Source: Gracilibacillus oryzae
GTDB taxonomy: Bacteria > Bacillota > Bacilli > Bacillales > Amphibacillaceae
Assembly: GCF_009498735.1 (NCBI RefSeq)
Contig: NZ_ML762444.1
Coordinates: forward strand, 13,591-63,288
Length of the DNA: 49,698 nucleotides
Direction: 5' to 3'
Below the pieces are notes generated by a model that was given only the letters and a program-made list of their open reading frames with translations, did no database searches and had not been told where the DNA came from. Made by a program: the position numbers and the translations under genes. Below are positions 38,260 to 47,065 of the stretch, one piece after another; the stretch's first letter is position 1, and each line of letters opens with the position of its first letter.

Positions 38260-39330
38260 GTGTTAGATCGATTAGAATCGTTAGAAGCGCGTTATGATAA
38301 GTTAAATGAACTTTTGAGTGATCCAGAGGTTATTAATGATAGCAAAAAGTTACGTGAATATTCCAAAGAACAATCCGATTTGCAAGATGTGATCACTGCA
38401 TATCGTGAATATAAAGATGTTACAGCACAACTGGACGATGCCAAAGAAATGCTTGAGGATGATCTAGATGATGAAATGCGTGAAATGACCAAAATGGAAA
38501 TCACGGAACTTTCAGAACAAAAAGAAGAACTGGAAGCAAAATTAAAAGTATTATTGTTACCAAAAGACCCGAATGATGACAAAAACGTTATCATGGAAGT
38601 ACGTGGAGCAGCAGGCGGAGATGAAGCAGCAGTGTTCGCCGGCGACCTTTTCCGCATGTATTCCCGTTATGCTGAATCAGAAGGCTGGAAGATCGATATT
38701 ATGGATTCCAACTCAACAGGTGTAGGCGGCTATAAAGAGATTGTCTTTATGATTAACGGAAATGGCGCTTACTCTAAGCTCAAATTCGAAAACGGAGCCC
38801 ACCGCGTGCAGCGTGTACCAGAAACAGAATCAGGCGGCAGAATCCATACATCCACTGCAACGGTTGTCGTTATGCCAGAAGCAGAGGAAGTAGAAGTAGA
38901 TATCCATGAAAAAGATATCCGTGTCGATACATTCGCATCAAGCGGACCAGGTGGACAAAGTGTTAACACAACAATGTCTGCAGTAAGATTAACACACATG
39001 CCAACAGGAACTGTTGTATCGATTCAAGATGAAAAATCACAAATCAAGAACAAAGAAAAAGCAATGAAAGTACTTCGTGCCAGAATTTATGACAAGTTCC
39101 AGCAAGAAGCACAGGCGGAATATGACCAGACAAGAAAGTCAGCGGTAGGGACAGGAGACCGCTCCGAGCGTATCCGTACTTACAACTTCCCGCAAAACCG
39201 TGTCACAGATCACCGCATCGGCCTGACAATCCAGAAGCTTGATCAGATTCTGGAAGGAAAACTAGCCGAAGTAATCGACGCACTGATTATCGAAGAACAA
39301 GCACACAAAATGGAACAAATCGGTGAATAA
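38260..39330 (+). CDS. prfA: Peptide chain release factor 1
   Basis: A 356-residue class I release factor reading UAA and UAG. The GGQ motif that reaches the peptidyl-transferase centre is in [12 protein letters not shown], and the N-terminal coiled coil ([14 protein letters not shown]) is as in B. subtilis. The GTG at 38260 is preferred over GTG 38251 because AGAGGTGGAG is at the right distance and homologs start MLDRL. PrmC, which methylates the Gln of GGQ, starts one base after the stop: a functional pair in one operon. Confidence 0.96.
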   Translation: MLDRLESLEARYDKLNELLSDPEVINDSKKLREYSKEQSDLQDVITAYREYKDVTAQLDDAKEMLEDDLDDEMREMTKMEITELSEQKEELEAKLKVLLLPKDPNDDKNVIMEVRGAAGGDEAAVFAGDLFRMYSRYAESEGWKIDIMDSNSTGVGGYKEIVFMINGNGAYSKLKFENGAHRVQRVPETESGGRIHTSTATVVVMPEAEEVEVDIHEKDIRVDTFASSGPGGQSVNTTMSAVRLTHMPTGTVVSIQDEKSQIKNKEKAMKVLRARIYDKFQQEAQAEYDQTRKSAVGTGDRSERIRTYNFPQNRVTDHRIGLTIQKLDQILEGKLAEVIDALIIEEQAHKMEQIGE

Positions 39331-39331
39331 G

Positions 39332-40213
39332 ATGACAGCAACGACAATTTACGAAGCTCTGAAATGGGCTTCTTCTTTTTTGGAAAACGCATCCCGCGAA
39401 CCCAAAGTTGCAGAGATCCTCATCAAGCATGAGCTCAGCATGACTCAGGCTCAACTAATCAGTAGCTTACGCGAGAACATGGCTTCACACACGTTCCGCT
39501 CCTATAAAGCTAAAATCGAACTACATGCACAAACCGGAATTCCCGTTCAGCACTTAACTGGTGAAGAAACATTCTTCGATCGAACTTTCCAGGTAAATGC
39601 CGATGTGCTGATCCCAAGACCGGAAACAGAGGAACTTGTCGACCATGCGATCCAAACAGTGAAGAAAAAAGACTGGACAGACCTCACTTGTGTAGATGTT
39701 GGAACAGGCAGCGGCATTATTGCGATAACATTAGCACTGGAGCTTGGTGATACTGTGGAGAAAATGTATGCAACAGATATTTCCGATAGCGCGCTGATGA
39801 TAGCGAAAAAAAATGCCGGCATTCTGAATGCACCTGTCGACTTCTTTCAAGGAAATTTCCTTAGCCCACTGATTGATCAGGGAATAAAGGCAGATATCCT
39901 TGTTTCCAATCCGCCCTATATTGACAGGGGAGAGATCGGGCAAATGGCTGACACGGTAAAAAACTTCGATCCTGAGTTAGCCTTGTTTGCCGAAAATAAA
40001 GGATTGCTCGCATATGAAACGATCCTGGAACAGGCAAAAGCAATATTGACCGAAGAGGCAGTCATTCTGTTCGAAATCGGTTATCAACAAGGCGAAGCAG
40101 TCACTGACATTATCCACAGCACTTTTTCCAAAAGTAATGTGCAGGTGTTGAAAGACATTAATGGCAAAGATCGTGTGGTACTTGCCGAAGTGGAAAATAC
40201 AGTGAGACTTTGA
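39332..40213 (+). CDS. prmC: Release factor glutamine methyltransferase PrmC
   Basis: A 293-residue SAM-dependent methyltransferase for the GGQ glutamine of release factors. It shows an N-terminal helical domain, the SAM loop DVGTGSGIIAITLALE, and the catalytic NPPY in VSNPPYIDRGE. The start ATG 39332 directly follows prfA and is probably coupled to it. The last three codons and the stop TGA (40202-40213) lie in dispersed element R2, so the C-terminus has been rewritten by an inserted or exchanged repeat. Confidence 0.95.
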   Translation: MTATTIYEALKWASSFLENASREPKVAEILIKHELSMTQAQLISSLRENMASHTFRSYKAKIELHAQTGIPVQHLTGEETFFDRTFQVNADVLIPRPETEELVDHAIQTVKKKDWTDLTCVDVGTGSGIIAITLALELGDTVEKMYATDISDSALMIAKKNAGILNAPVDFFQGNFLSPLIDQGIKADILVSNPPYIDRGEIGQMADTVKNFDPELALFAENKGLLAYETILEQAKAILTEEAVILFEIGYQQGEAVTDIIHSTFSKSNVQVLKDINGKDRVVLAEVENTVRL

Positions 40214-40252
40214 TCTGAGGGGTTGACCCCAATGATCATTAGCGCTGTGATA
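40201..40252. repeat. Dispersed palindromic element R2, copy overlapping prmC
   Basis: AGTGAGACTTTGATC, a stem built on GGGGT / ACCCC and TGATC / GATCA, and the end CATTAGCGCTGTGATAAA match the element at 21430-21478 (the last part also matches 21563-21577). Its sixth to thirteenth bases include the prmC stop codon. Confidence 0.75.
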
Positions 40253-40336
40253 AAAAATAATAGATTGATTGTTTAAAAGTTTTCGTATTTGTCCACACTG
40301 TGACTAACAAAGATTAGTTACAGGGGGAAATCAAAA

Positions 40337-40951
40337 ATGCGAAAACTATTTTTATTAGCTGTCCTTATATTTATCATTATCGGTTTTTTTCCACAAAAAA
40401 TAGCGAGTACGGAAACGGCGTCTTCGTTTCAGGTTATTCCGGATGATGCGATTCGTCTGAGGATTCTGGCCAACAGTGATTCGGAACAGGATCAGGCCTT
40501 GAAGCATAAGGTGCGGGATGAAATCAATAAAGAAGTAACCAAATGGGTCGAGAAGATGGATGATATTAACGAAGCGCGCGCGCTGATTGCTTCGCGCATC
40601 ACTGAATTAGAGGCGATTGTGGATAAAGTGTTAGCAAGCGAGAATTCCAATTACACCTATAATGTGGAGTACAGTAAAAGCGTCACTTTTCCAACGAAAT
40701 TGTATGGTGATTATTTATATCCTGAGGGCGAATATGAAGCAATTTTAGTGACACTGGGTGAAGGAGAAGGCTCTAACTGGTGGTGTGTCGTGTTCCCGCC
40801 ATTATGTTTCCTTGATTTCTCGTTCGGGACAACAGTGGAAGCAGCAGAAACGGAAGAGCCAGCAGAAGAAGTAGAAGAAGAACCTGAGGAAGAGGAAGAA
40901 GTAAAATATACTTTCTTCTTTGTGGAATGGTTTCAATCATTTTTTGCATAA
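40337..40951 (+). CDS. spoIIR: Stage II sporulation protein R
   Basis: A 204-residue secreted signalling protein made in the forespore, which triggers SpoIIGA to process pro-sigma-E in the mother cell. A signal/anchor helix (residues 4-22) precedes the conserved IPDDAIRLRILANSDSE and the signature GEGSNWWCVVFPPLCFLDF. A run of about 20 acidic residues (EEPEEEEE) sits in the C-terminal part. The gene follows prmC as in B. subtilis, where a sigma-F promoter is used; CGTATT near 40285 may be part of one, but the match is poor. AGGGGG lies before the start. Confidence 0.95.
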   Translation: MRKLFLLAVLIFIIIGFFPQKIASTETASSFQVIPDDAIRLRILANSDSEQDQALKHKVRDEINKEVTKWVEKMDDINEARALIASRITELEAIVDKVLASENSNYTYNVEYSKSVTFPTKLYGDYLYPEGEYEAILVTLGEGEGSNWWCVVFPPLCFLDFSFGTTVEAAETEEPAEEVEEEPEEEEEVKYTFFFVEWFQSFFA

Positions 40952-41007
40952 ATCTATCATTTGTTTCATAGAATATAATAAAAGACAAATTGATAGAGGT
41001 GATAGAT

Positions 41008-41427
41008 TTGAATTTGCAGGCAACGAATTCGTTATCAGAGCAGGCATTTGCCGACTTTTTCGGTCAGGAAACATCGATAATCAAAGAAGCAGAGATGAAG
41101 CAGTATGGATATTTTCTTTATCAAAATAAGCGGGTGATTGCATTCTTCGCACTCTTCCCTGTTGATAAGATGAGTTATTGGTTAAGAGCCTTCGTCATGA
41201 AACAGAGCGCACCGATTACTTTGCCGATGACCATCATCCAATCAGCGGAACAATTAACAACAAACTATGGTGCAGATCAATTATATATTCACAGTAAGTC
41301 AGAAGCTGTGGATGATTTATTAACACAATTAGGTTATCAACAGGCAAAAAAAGGACCTGGCAACATTTCTGAAGGAACATGGTGGATAAACAACACCCTA
41401 ATCGTGGATAAATGCAGCACTTATTAA
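41008..41427 (+). CDS. GNAT-like protein
   Basis: A 139-residue protein with strand-helix alternation like a GNAT acetyltransferase: GYFLYQNKRVIAFFALFPV would be the central strands, and the C-terminal LGYQQAKKG is typical of the family's last helix-strand step. The acetyl-CoA loop (Q/RxxGxG/A) is not clear, so it may be inactive or a distant member. It lies where B. subtilis has ywlA/ywlB, and YwlB is a GNAT. TTG 41008 is chosen because AGAGGTGA is five bases before it. DnaA-box-like sites begin inside its 3' end. Confidence 0.55.
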   Translation: MNLQATNSLSEQAFADFFGQETSIIKEAEMKQYGYFLYQNKRVIAFFALFPVDKMSYWLRAFVMKQSAPITLPMTIIQSAEQLTTNYGADQLYIHSKSEAVDDLLTQLGYQQAKKGPGNISEGTWWINNTLIVDKCSTY

Positions 41428-41490
41428 CAATTCACCACCCAAATGTGGATAAAATAAGCGAAAACTGTGGATAATGGAATTTTATCCACA
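41381..41490. promoter_or_regulatory. DnaA-box cluster upstream of ywlC
   Basis: Three perfect DnaA boxes (TTATCCACA or complement) at 41444-41452, 41466-41474 and 41482-41490, plus two 8-of-9 matches at 41381-41389 and 41403-41411. Four point one way, the last the other. I recall a DnaA-bound cluster at ywlC in B. subtilis, outside the origin. The last two boxes also form the hairpin at 41461-41497. Confidence 0.65.
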
Positions 41491-41497
41491 GTTTTTA
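41461..41497 (+). terminator. Terminator-like hairpin built from two DnaA boxes
   Basis: Perfect 14-bp inverted repeat with a 7-base loop (arms AAAACTGTGGATAA and TTATCCACAGTTTT), followed by T. It would end transcription of the GNAT-like gene. Confidence 0.7.
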
Positions 41498-41539
41498 ATT
41501 GCGTGAGCGGGGAAATTTTATATTATCCTGAAGTCAGGG

Positions 41540-42150
41540 GGCTCAAGGAATTGAGAGTGAGTCTGAATGCCAAGACGCTCGGGGAGAGAGTAGCTGAAGG
41601 AATTGAAAGTGAGTCTGAATGCCAAGACGCTCGGGGAGAGAGTAGCTGAAGGAATTGAGAGCGAGTCTGAATGCCATGACGCTCGATGAAAGGGTAGCTG
41701 AAGGAATTGAGATCGAGTCTGAATGCCGTTACGCTCGGAGACAGAGTAGCTGAAGGAATTGAAAGCGAGTCTGAATGCCAAGACGCCCGATGAAAGAGTA
41801 GCTGAAGGAATTGAGATCAAGTCTGAATGCCAAGACGCCCGGGGAGAGAGTAGCTGAAGGAATTGAAAGTGAGTCTGAATGCCAAGACGCTCGGGGAGAG
41901 AGTAGCTGAAGGAATTGAGAGTGTGTCCGAATGCCAAGACGCTCGGGGAGAGAGTAGCTGAAGGAATTGAAAGTGAGTCTGAATGCCAAGACGCTCGGGG
42001 AGAGAGTAGCTGAAGGAATTGAAAGTGAGTCTGAATGCCAAGACGCCCGATGAAAGGGTAGCTGAAGGAATTAAGATCGAGTCTGAATGCCAAGACGCCA
42101 AGAAAAAGAGCAGAACAAGGCATTCAGAGTAGCTCTGAATGCCAGAACAA
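41540..42150. repeat. 52-bp-period repeat array F, 12 units
   Basis: AATGCC begins at 41566, 41618, 41670, 41722, 41774, 41826, 41878, 41930, 41982, 42034, 42086 and 42138: eleven spacings, all exactly 52 bp. Units have the core GAAGGAATTGA...TCTGAATGCC seen in array B, but a different linker (AAGACGCTCGGGGAGAGAGT). The last unit carries a perfect 11-bp hairpin, GGCATTCAGAG at 42119-42129 with its complement at 42133-42143. The remaining 130 bp before ywlC contains no recognisable feature. Confidence 0.92.
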
Positions 42151-42283
42151 GTGAAAAACCTCCCCGCAGGATCAAGAGTTTTCGCCAAGCTTCCTTACAC
42201 TAATTTACGATAAGAGAAACTTGCACATTCAAAGAATTCCATCCATAATAATGACAAGAACATCAAACAATTGAGGGATACTA

Positions 42284-43294
42284 ATGGAAACAAAAATCTA
42301 CAGCACAGATCAGCAAGCATTACAGGAAGCTGCAGACCAGATAAAAAAGGGAGAGCTTATTGCTTTTCCGACTGAAACGGTTTATGGTCTTGGAGCAGAT
42401 GCGACCAATGAAGAAGCCATACAGAAAATTTATCAGGCGAAAGGCCGGCCTTCAGATAATCCGCTGATCGTTCATCTGGCAGATAAAAATCAAATCAGCG
42501 AATTTGTTAAAGAAATTCCGCCACTTGCAGCAAAATTAATCGATGAATTTATGCCAGGCCCTTTTACGATTATCCTGGAAAGCAATGGAAAAATCGCGCC
42601 TGCAGTCACGGCAGGGCTTGATACGATTGCGATAAGAATCCCGAATCACTCGATCGGCCGGGCGTTTATTCGTGAGACGAAACTTCCGATTGCCGCACCA
42701 AGTGCCAATATTTCCGGAAAACCAAGCCCGACAAAGGCGGAGCACGTGGCAGATGACTTAACAGGCAGAATTGCAGGGATTATCTATGGCGGGGCAACAG
42801 GAGTTGGAGTGGAGTCGACGGTTGTTGACGGAACTGGCGAGATTCCTGTCATCCTGAGACCTGGTGGCATCACATTAGAAAAAATTGAAGCAATCGCCGG
42901 CATTGTGGACAGTCCTGCCATAAAGGAAACGGAAAAACCGAAAGCGCCAGGGATGAAGTATAATCATTATGAACCAGATGCCCCCATGTTTTTAATTGAT
43001 GGGGACGATGCCTTTTTCCAGGAACAGCTCAATCATTTCAGCAATCAGGGTAAAAAAGTGGCGGTCATTGCGAGTGATGAACTGGCAAGCGAGCTTGACG
43101 CAAACCATCTCTATAAATGTGGATCGCGGAACAATTTGAGTGAAATTGCTGTTCATTTATATGAAGCATTACGTTATTTTAAAAAGTCGGATGTTGATAT
43201 GATTCTGATGGAAACTTTCCCTGACAGAGGCATCGGCCAGGCGATTATGAACAGACTGAGTAAAGCTGCTGCAGATCGAATCGAGCAGGAATAA
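42284..43294 (+). CDS. ywlC: L-threonylcarbamoyladenylate synthase (Sua5/YwlC, long form)
   Basis: A 336-residue enzyme that makes threonylcarbamoyl-AMP from threonine, bicarbonate and ATP, the first step of the t6A modification of tRNAs reading ANN codons. The YrdC domain (FPTETVYGLGADA, KGRPSDNPLIVH, APSANISGKPSPT, about residues 10-205) is joined by the linker PGMKYNHYEP to the C-terminal Sua5 domain. GAGGGATA precedes the ATG. The order prfA-prmC-spoIIR-ywlC is that of B. subtilis. Confidence 0.95.
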   Translation: METKIYSTDQQALQEAADQIKKGELIAFPTETVYGLGADATNEEAIQKIYQAKGRPSDNPLIVHLADKNQISEFVKEIPPLAAKLIDEFMPGPFTIILESNGKIAPAVTAGLDTIAIRIPNHSIGRAFIRETKLPIAAPSANISGKPSPTKAEHVADDLTGRIAGIIYGGATGVGVESTVVDGTGEIPVILRPGGITLEKIEAIAGIVDSPAIKETEKPKAPGMKYNHYEPDAPMFLIDGDDAFFQEQLNHFSNQGKKVAVIASDELASELDANHLYKCGSRNNLSEIAVHLYEALRYFKKSDVDMILMETFPDRGIGQAIMNRLSKAAADRIEQE

Positions 43295-43304
43295 GTTAAC
43301 ATAA

Positions 43305-43356
43305 CCCCCTTTGAGGCTGCATATGCATAGAAAGAATGCATGTCCAGCGAAGGGGG
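43305..43356 (+). promoter_or_regulatory. Hairpin leader that covers the mntP ribosome binding site
   Basis: Nested arms pair CCCCCTT (43305-43311) with AAGGGGG (43350-43356), GCTG (43316-43319) with CAGC (43345-43348), and ATGCAT (43323-43328) with ATGCAT (43336-43341). The outer 3' arm is the ribosome binding site of the TTG start at 43366, so the folded form should block translation. It could alternatively act as a ywlC terminator, but no T run follows. It does not look like the yybP-ykoY manganese riboswitch. Confidence 0.6.
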
Positions 43357-43365
43357 CTATTTAAT

Positions 43366-43905
43366 TTGGCACTAGGCGATTTTATTTCCATTGTGTTTAT
43401 GGCATTTGCGTTAGGGATGGATGCCTTTTCGGTAGGATTGGGGATCGGGATGCAGGCCATTCGTTTAAAACGGATTTTTATAATCGGGCTGACTGTCGGT
43501 ATTTTTCATATCGTGATGCCCTTTATTGGATTAATCCTTGGAACCTATATTTCCCATAATATAGAAGGGATCGCGATATTGGCAGCAGGTCTTTTATTGT
43601 GCGGAATTGGACTGCAAATGATTATCCACACTTTTTTAAAAAAAGACAGTCCATTAGCGCCCGTAGGTTTCGGTTTGTTTGTGTTTGCATTTACTGTCAG
43701 TCTTGATAGTTTCTCTGTTGGATTGTCATTAGGGTTATCAGGTGTTGAGACAGTATTAGCAATCATTCTGTTCGGACTTTTCAGTACAATCTTAACATGG
43801 ACAGCCCTGTTGATCGGCCGCAGAACACATCATTTACTTGGCACATACAGTGAGATACTTGGTGGCTGTATTTTGTTTGGTTTCGGCTTGAATATATTAT
43901 TCTGA
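43366..43905 (+). CDS. mntP: Manganese efflux pump MntP (YwlD)
   Basis: A 179-residue protein with six membrane helices in two repeated halves, each with an acidic-start motif: ALGMDAFSVGLGIGM and TVSLDSFSVGLSLGL. These Asp residues form the metal site of MntP proteins, which export Mn(II). TTG 43366 is the likely start, nine bases after GGGGG; an in-frame ATG at 43336 falls in the leader hairpin. It follows ywlC as ywlD does in B. subtilis, but here a hairpin leader separates them. Confidence 0.9.
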   Translation: MALGDFISIVFMAFALGMDAFSVGLGIGMQAIRLKRIFIIGLTVGIFHIVMPFIGLILGTYISHNIEGIAILAAGLLLCGIGLQMIIHTFLKKDSPLAPVGFGLFVFAFTVSLDSFSVGLSLGLSGVETVLAIILFGLFSTILTWTALLIGRRTHHLLGTYSEILGGCILFGFGLNILF

Positions 43906-43960
43906 TCAATATATGATATGCTTAAGTGAGAATTTTAGATAATGGGGGCATCAATTAGCG

Positions 43961-44524
43961 ATGAGAATATTATTTGTATGTACAGGCAATACATGCAGAA
44001 GCCCGATGGCGGAAGCAATGTTAAAGGAAAAAACGAATCATGAGGTGATCTCAGCCGGAATCATGGCAGCAGACGGATTCCCGGCATCTCAGGCAACAGT
44101 AGAAGTATTGCGCAATAAAGGAATCAGGCTTGATCATCAGTCAAGACAACTGAACCACGAGCTGATCCAATGGGCTGATCTGATTTTAACAATGACAGCA
44201 GGCCACAGGGACAGCATTAAGCACCAGTTTCCTGAAGTAAGAGAGCGGACTTTTACATTAAAAGAGTACACCATTCCTGAATATGAGACGGCATGGCAGA
44301 AACTGAAACAAGCTTATGCCAAACTGGAAGAAGCAAAGGTAACAGCCAGTCCGGTAAAACAACGGGAAATGGCCGAAGAAATTACAAAATTAGAAGCAAT
44401 GGTACGAGATACAGATATATCCGATCCTTTTGGGTCTAACGTCTCAATATACGAAAAAACTTATGACGAATTGGAAAAACATCTTGCTATATTAGTAAAA
44501 AAGTTGGAGAATATAGATAGATAA
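43961..44524 (+). CDS. ywlE: Low-molecular-weight protein arginine phosphatase YwlE
   Basis: A 187-residue phosphatase removing phosphate from arginine residues marked by the kinase McsB. The P-loop FVCTGNTCRSPM has Cys7, and Thr11 is the residue reported to favour phosphoarginine over phosphotyrosine. The general-acid region is SDPFGSN. B. subtilis YwlE is about 150 residues; this one has about 35 extra residues (ETAWQKLKQAYAKLEEAK and the following helix) inserted before the catalytic Asp. GGGGGC is the ribosome binding site, rather distant from the ATG. Confidence 0.9.
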   Translation: MRILFVCTGNTCRSPMAEAMLKEKTNHEVISAGIMAADGFPASQATVEVLRNKGIRLDHQSRQLNHELIQWADLILTMTAGHRDSIKHQFPEVRERTFTLKEYTIPEYETAWQKLKQAYAKLEEAKVTASPVKQREMAEEITKLEAMVRDTDISDPFGSNVSIYEKTYDELEKHLAILVKKLENIDR

Positions 44525-44548
44525 TTTGTCATATTTAGGAGGCGTCAT

Positions 44549-45847
44549 ATGGGGGAAAAAAGGAAGGGATTAAGTTTGCGGTTAAAGCTGGTTATCTTTA
44601 CAACAACACTGGCTATTGTTACTTATTCCACAAGTGCTGTCTTTATTTATTTTTTACAAGAATTAATCACACCGTTCGTGCCAATTTCAGAAGTATGGTA
44701 TGTGCTGGCGGTCTTACTGCTCGGGATATTCTGGTCAGGAGTGCTGGCATTTGTTGCGTCAGGCTTTATCACAAAACCACTCGTTGTATTGAAAAATGTA
44801 GCTAAAAAGGTGGCTGAAGGTGATTTAAATCAAACAATCGAAGCACCGAAAACAACAGAAGATGAAATCGGAGCATTGACAATCTCTTTTCAGCAGATGG
44901 TAGATCATTTAAAGACAGTCATGACAGATATTGAGAAGCATGCATCTGAAACAACCGATTCTGTACATAAAATGAAAGAAGCAGCATCCCGTTCCAAACA
45001 ACAGACAGAAGCACTGGAAGAAACGATTGGGCAAATTTCCCAGGGTGCGGAAGAATCAGCAGAAGCAATTCAGCAAACGGCAGAGTCTGTCGGCAATTCA
45101 ACTGATCTTGCTTCACAAGTGGATGGAAAAGCAGAAGAGTCTCAGACAAAGTCGAACGAAATGGTCAACCAGCTTACACAGTCCAACCAGGTTATCCAGG
45201 AACTGGTCCAGGGAATCATGCAAATTGCGGAGAACCAGGAAAATGCGCTAGGCGATGTGAACAGGCTTTCCCAAAAAGCGAAAGAAGTGGAAAATGTTAT
45301 CTCCCTTGTTGGTGATATCAGTGAACAAACGAATTTACTGGCATTGAATGCTTCGATTGAGGCTTCCAGAGCAGGAGAGGAAGGCAGAGGATTTGCCGTT
45401 GTTGCGGAAGAAGTGCGAAAATTGGCGGATCAGAGTTCACAGGCAGTCCATAGTATTACCGATCTGATCAAAGGAATGCAAAAAGATGTCGAACTCGTTG
45501 TTGGTAATATTCAGGAGCAAGTGAATCAGACAAGAGGAGAAATGTCAAAAGGTGAGCAGACGACAAAAGTCCTGGAAAGCATGACAGGCTCTGTACACAG
45601 TGTCGCTGAAGCAATTAAAGAAATTTCCGGTCTTGTAGCAACACAGGTAAAAGAAATCGAGTCAGCACAGTCCCAGTCACAAAATGTTGCGGCAATAGCC
45701 GAAGAAACATCTGCAGGTGCAGAGGAAATCCGGGCAACTATTGAGGAACAGGCGGATTTTGCCGAAAATTTAGAAAATTTAGCGATTGGGCTCGAAAAAC
45801 AAGCACAAAACTTGAAAATTCAAATGGAGCAATTTAAGCTGAATTAA
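44549..45847 (+). CDS. Methyl-accepting chemotaxis protein with a minimal sensor region
   Basis: A 432-residue chemoreceptor. Two membrane helices (about residues 11-32 and 47-72) are separated by only about 15 residues, so there is no extracellular ligand domain. HAMP follows ([21 protein letters not shown]), then a long coiled coil whose tip has the signature [20 protein letters not shown], binding CheA and CheW. It may sense membrane state or interact with another sensor. AGGAGGCG precedes the start. It sits between ywlE and rpiB, an insertion relative to the B. subtilis order. Confidence 0.9.
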   Translation: MGEKRKGLSLRLKLVIFTTTLAIVTYSTSAVFIYFLQELITPFVPISEVWYVLAVLLLGIFWSGVLAFVASGFITKPLVVLKNVAKKVAEGDLNQTIEAPKTTEDEIGALTISFQQMVDHLKTVMTDIEKHASETTDSVHKMKEAASRSKQQTEALEETIGQISQGAEESAEAIQQTAESVGNSTDLASQVDGKAEESQTKSNEMVNQLTQSNQVIQELVQGIMQIAENQENALGDVNRLSQKAKEVENVISLVGDISEQTNLLALNASIEASRAGEEGRGFAVVAEEVRKLADQSSQAVHSITDLIKGMQKDVELVVGNIQEQVNQTRGEMSKGEQTTKVLESMTGSVHSVAEAIKEISGLVATQVKEIESAQSQSQNVAAIAEETSAGAEEIRATIEEQADFAENLENLAIGLEKQAQNLKIQMEQFKLN

Positions 45848-45876
45848 ACAATACTTTTTCAAAGGAGATCATCTTC

Positions 45877-46317
45877 ATGAAAGTCATTTTAGCGTCAGAC
45901 CATGGTGGTATTAATTTATCGAAAGAGATTGCTTCATTATTAGAAGAATTACATATCGAGTTTGAAGATACTGGCTGTAACTGTGAGGATTCTGTTGATT
46001 ATCCGGACTACGGCATCCCGGCAGCAGAACGTGTGGCGAACGGCGAATTTGACCGCGGCATTTTAATTTGCGGTACAGGAATCGGCATGAGCATTGCTGC
46101 CAACAAAGTAAAAGGTATCCGCGCCGCATTAGTGCATGATGTATTCAGTGCCAAAGCGACACGTGAACATAATGATTCCAATATGCTGGCAATGGGTGAG
46201 CGAGTAATTGGTCCAGGGCTTGCACGAGAAATTGTGCAGACATGGTTAGGCACCGATTTTCAAGGAGGTCGCCATGCCAATCGTATCGGCAAAATGGCAG
46301 ATTATGAAAACAAATAA
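45877..46317 (+). CDS. rpiB: Ribose-5-phosphate isomerase B (YwlF)
   Basis: A 146-residue RpiB/LacAB family isomerase interconverting ribose 5-phosphate and ribulose 5-phosphate. Catalytic Cys65 lies in ILICGTGIGMSIAANK, with Asp8-His9 in ASDHGG and the later HDVFSA and REHNDSN. AAAGGAGAT is the ribosome binding site. YwlG follows after 24 bp, so they share a transcript. Related family members act on other sugars, so the substrate is inferred from position and motif. Confidence 0.92.
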   Translation: MKVILASDHGGINLSKEIASLLEELHIEFEDTGCNCEDSVDYPDYGIPAAERVANGEFDRGILICGTGIGMSIAANKVKGIRAALVHDVFSAKATREHNDSNMLAMGERVIGPGLAREIVQTWLGTDFQGGRHANRIGKMADYENK

Positions 46318-46341
46318 GTGACGAAGGGAGGACATTGAGCG

Positions 46342-46884
46342 ATGCAGCTGGAGCAATGGGCAAAAGAATTAAGAGAGATTGTAGATGAATGGCTAACGCT
46401 TGATCTCCTTTCTGAAGGTGACTTGTTTGTAGTTGGCTGTTCCACAAGTGAAGTTGCAGGTGAACATATTGGAACAGCAGGCAGTGAAGAGATTGCCGAA
46501 ATGATTTATCAAGAGCTTTCCCGCCTGGAGGAAAAAACAGGTGTGGCTCTAGCATTTCAATGCTGTGAACATTTAAACAGAGCAATCGTCATGGAAAAAG
46601 CAGTAATGCGTGAACGGAGACTGGACGAAGTGACGGTCATCCCTGTTCGGAAAGCAGGTGGCTCAATGGCAGCACATGCCTACAAACAATTCCAGGAACC
46701 TGTCGTTGTTGAGGCAATTGAGGCAGATGCCGGTATGGATATCGGGGAAACGATGATTGGAATGCATTTAAAAAGAGTGGCGATTCCGCTTCGTTTAAAG
46801 CAGCGTTATGTTGGCCATGCACGTGTAAGCAATGCAAAAACTAGACCAAAATTGATCGGCGGACCTCGTTCCGTTTACTGCTAA
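46342..46884 (+). CDS. ywlG: YwlG family protein (UPF0340/DUF436)
   Basis: A 180-residue soluble protein matching the TIGR01440/DUF436 family: VVGCSTSEVAGEHIGTAGS near the start, FQCCEHLNRAI, and VRKAGGSMAAHAY in the middle. Function is unknown. GAAGGGAGGA precedes the ATG. It stands between rpiB and glyA, as in B. subtilis and many relatives, and ends with a strong terminator. Confidence 0.9.
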   Translation: MQLEQWAKELREIVDEWLTLDLLSEGDLFVVGCSTSEVAGEHIGTAGSEEIAEMIYQELSRLEEKTGVALAFQCCEHLNRAIVMEKAVMRERRLDEVTVIPVRKAGGSMAAHAYKQFQEPVVVEAIEADAGMDIGETMIGMHLKRVAIPLRLKQRYVGHARVSNAKTRPKLIGGPRSVYC

Positions 46885-46895
46885 CAGTTATGGAA

Positions 46896-46942
46896 ATATG
46901 CACCTTTATTTTGCTAATCACGAATAAAGGTGCATGTTTTTT
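46896..46942 (+). terminator. Intrinsic terminator of ywlG
   Basis: Perfect 13-bp arms ATGCACCTTTATT (46898-46910) and its complement (46923-46935), then six T after one G. Confidence 0.92.
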
Positions 46943-47065
46943 ACTTTTTATTCGTAAAAACTCTAGAATTTTTTCCAAGTTAATGTTATTTTAGATATAC
47001 ATATTGGAAATAACGAATATTAAAGGAAAGTAATACACCAAAAATGGTTGAGGGGGAAGCAAATA

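Noticed and set aside
41518-42188. Minus-strand repeat proteins across 41.5-42.2 kb
   Set aside because: Same artefact for array F: the DNA period of 52 is not a multiple of three, so any real protein repeat would need three units.
43305-43356. yybP-ykoY manganese riboswitch upstream of mntP
   Set aside because: The simple nested hairpin lacks the conserved internal loops of that riboswitch.
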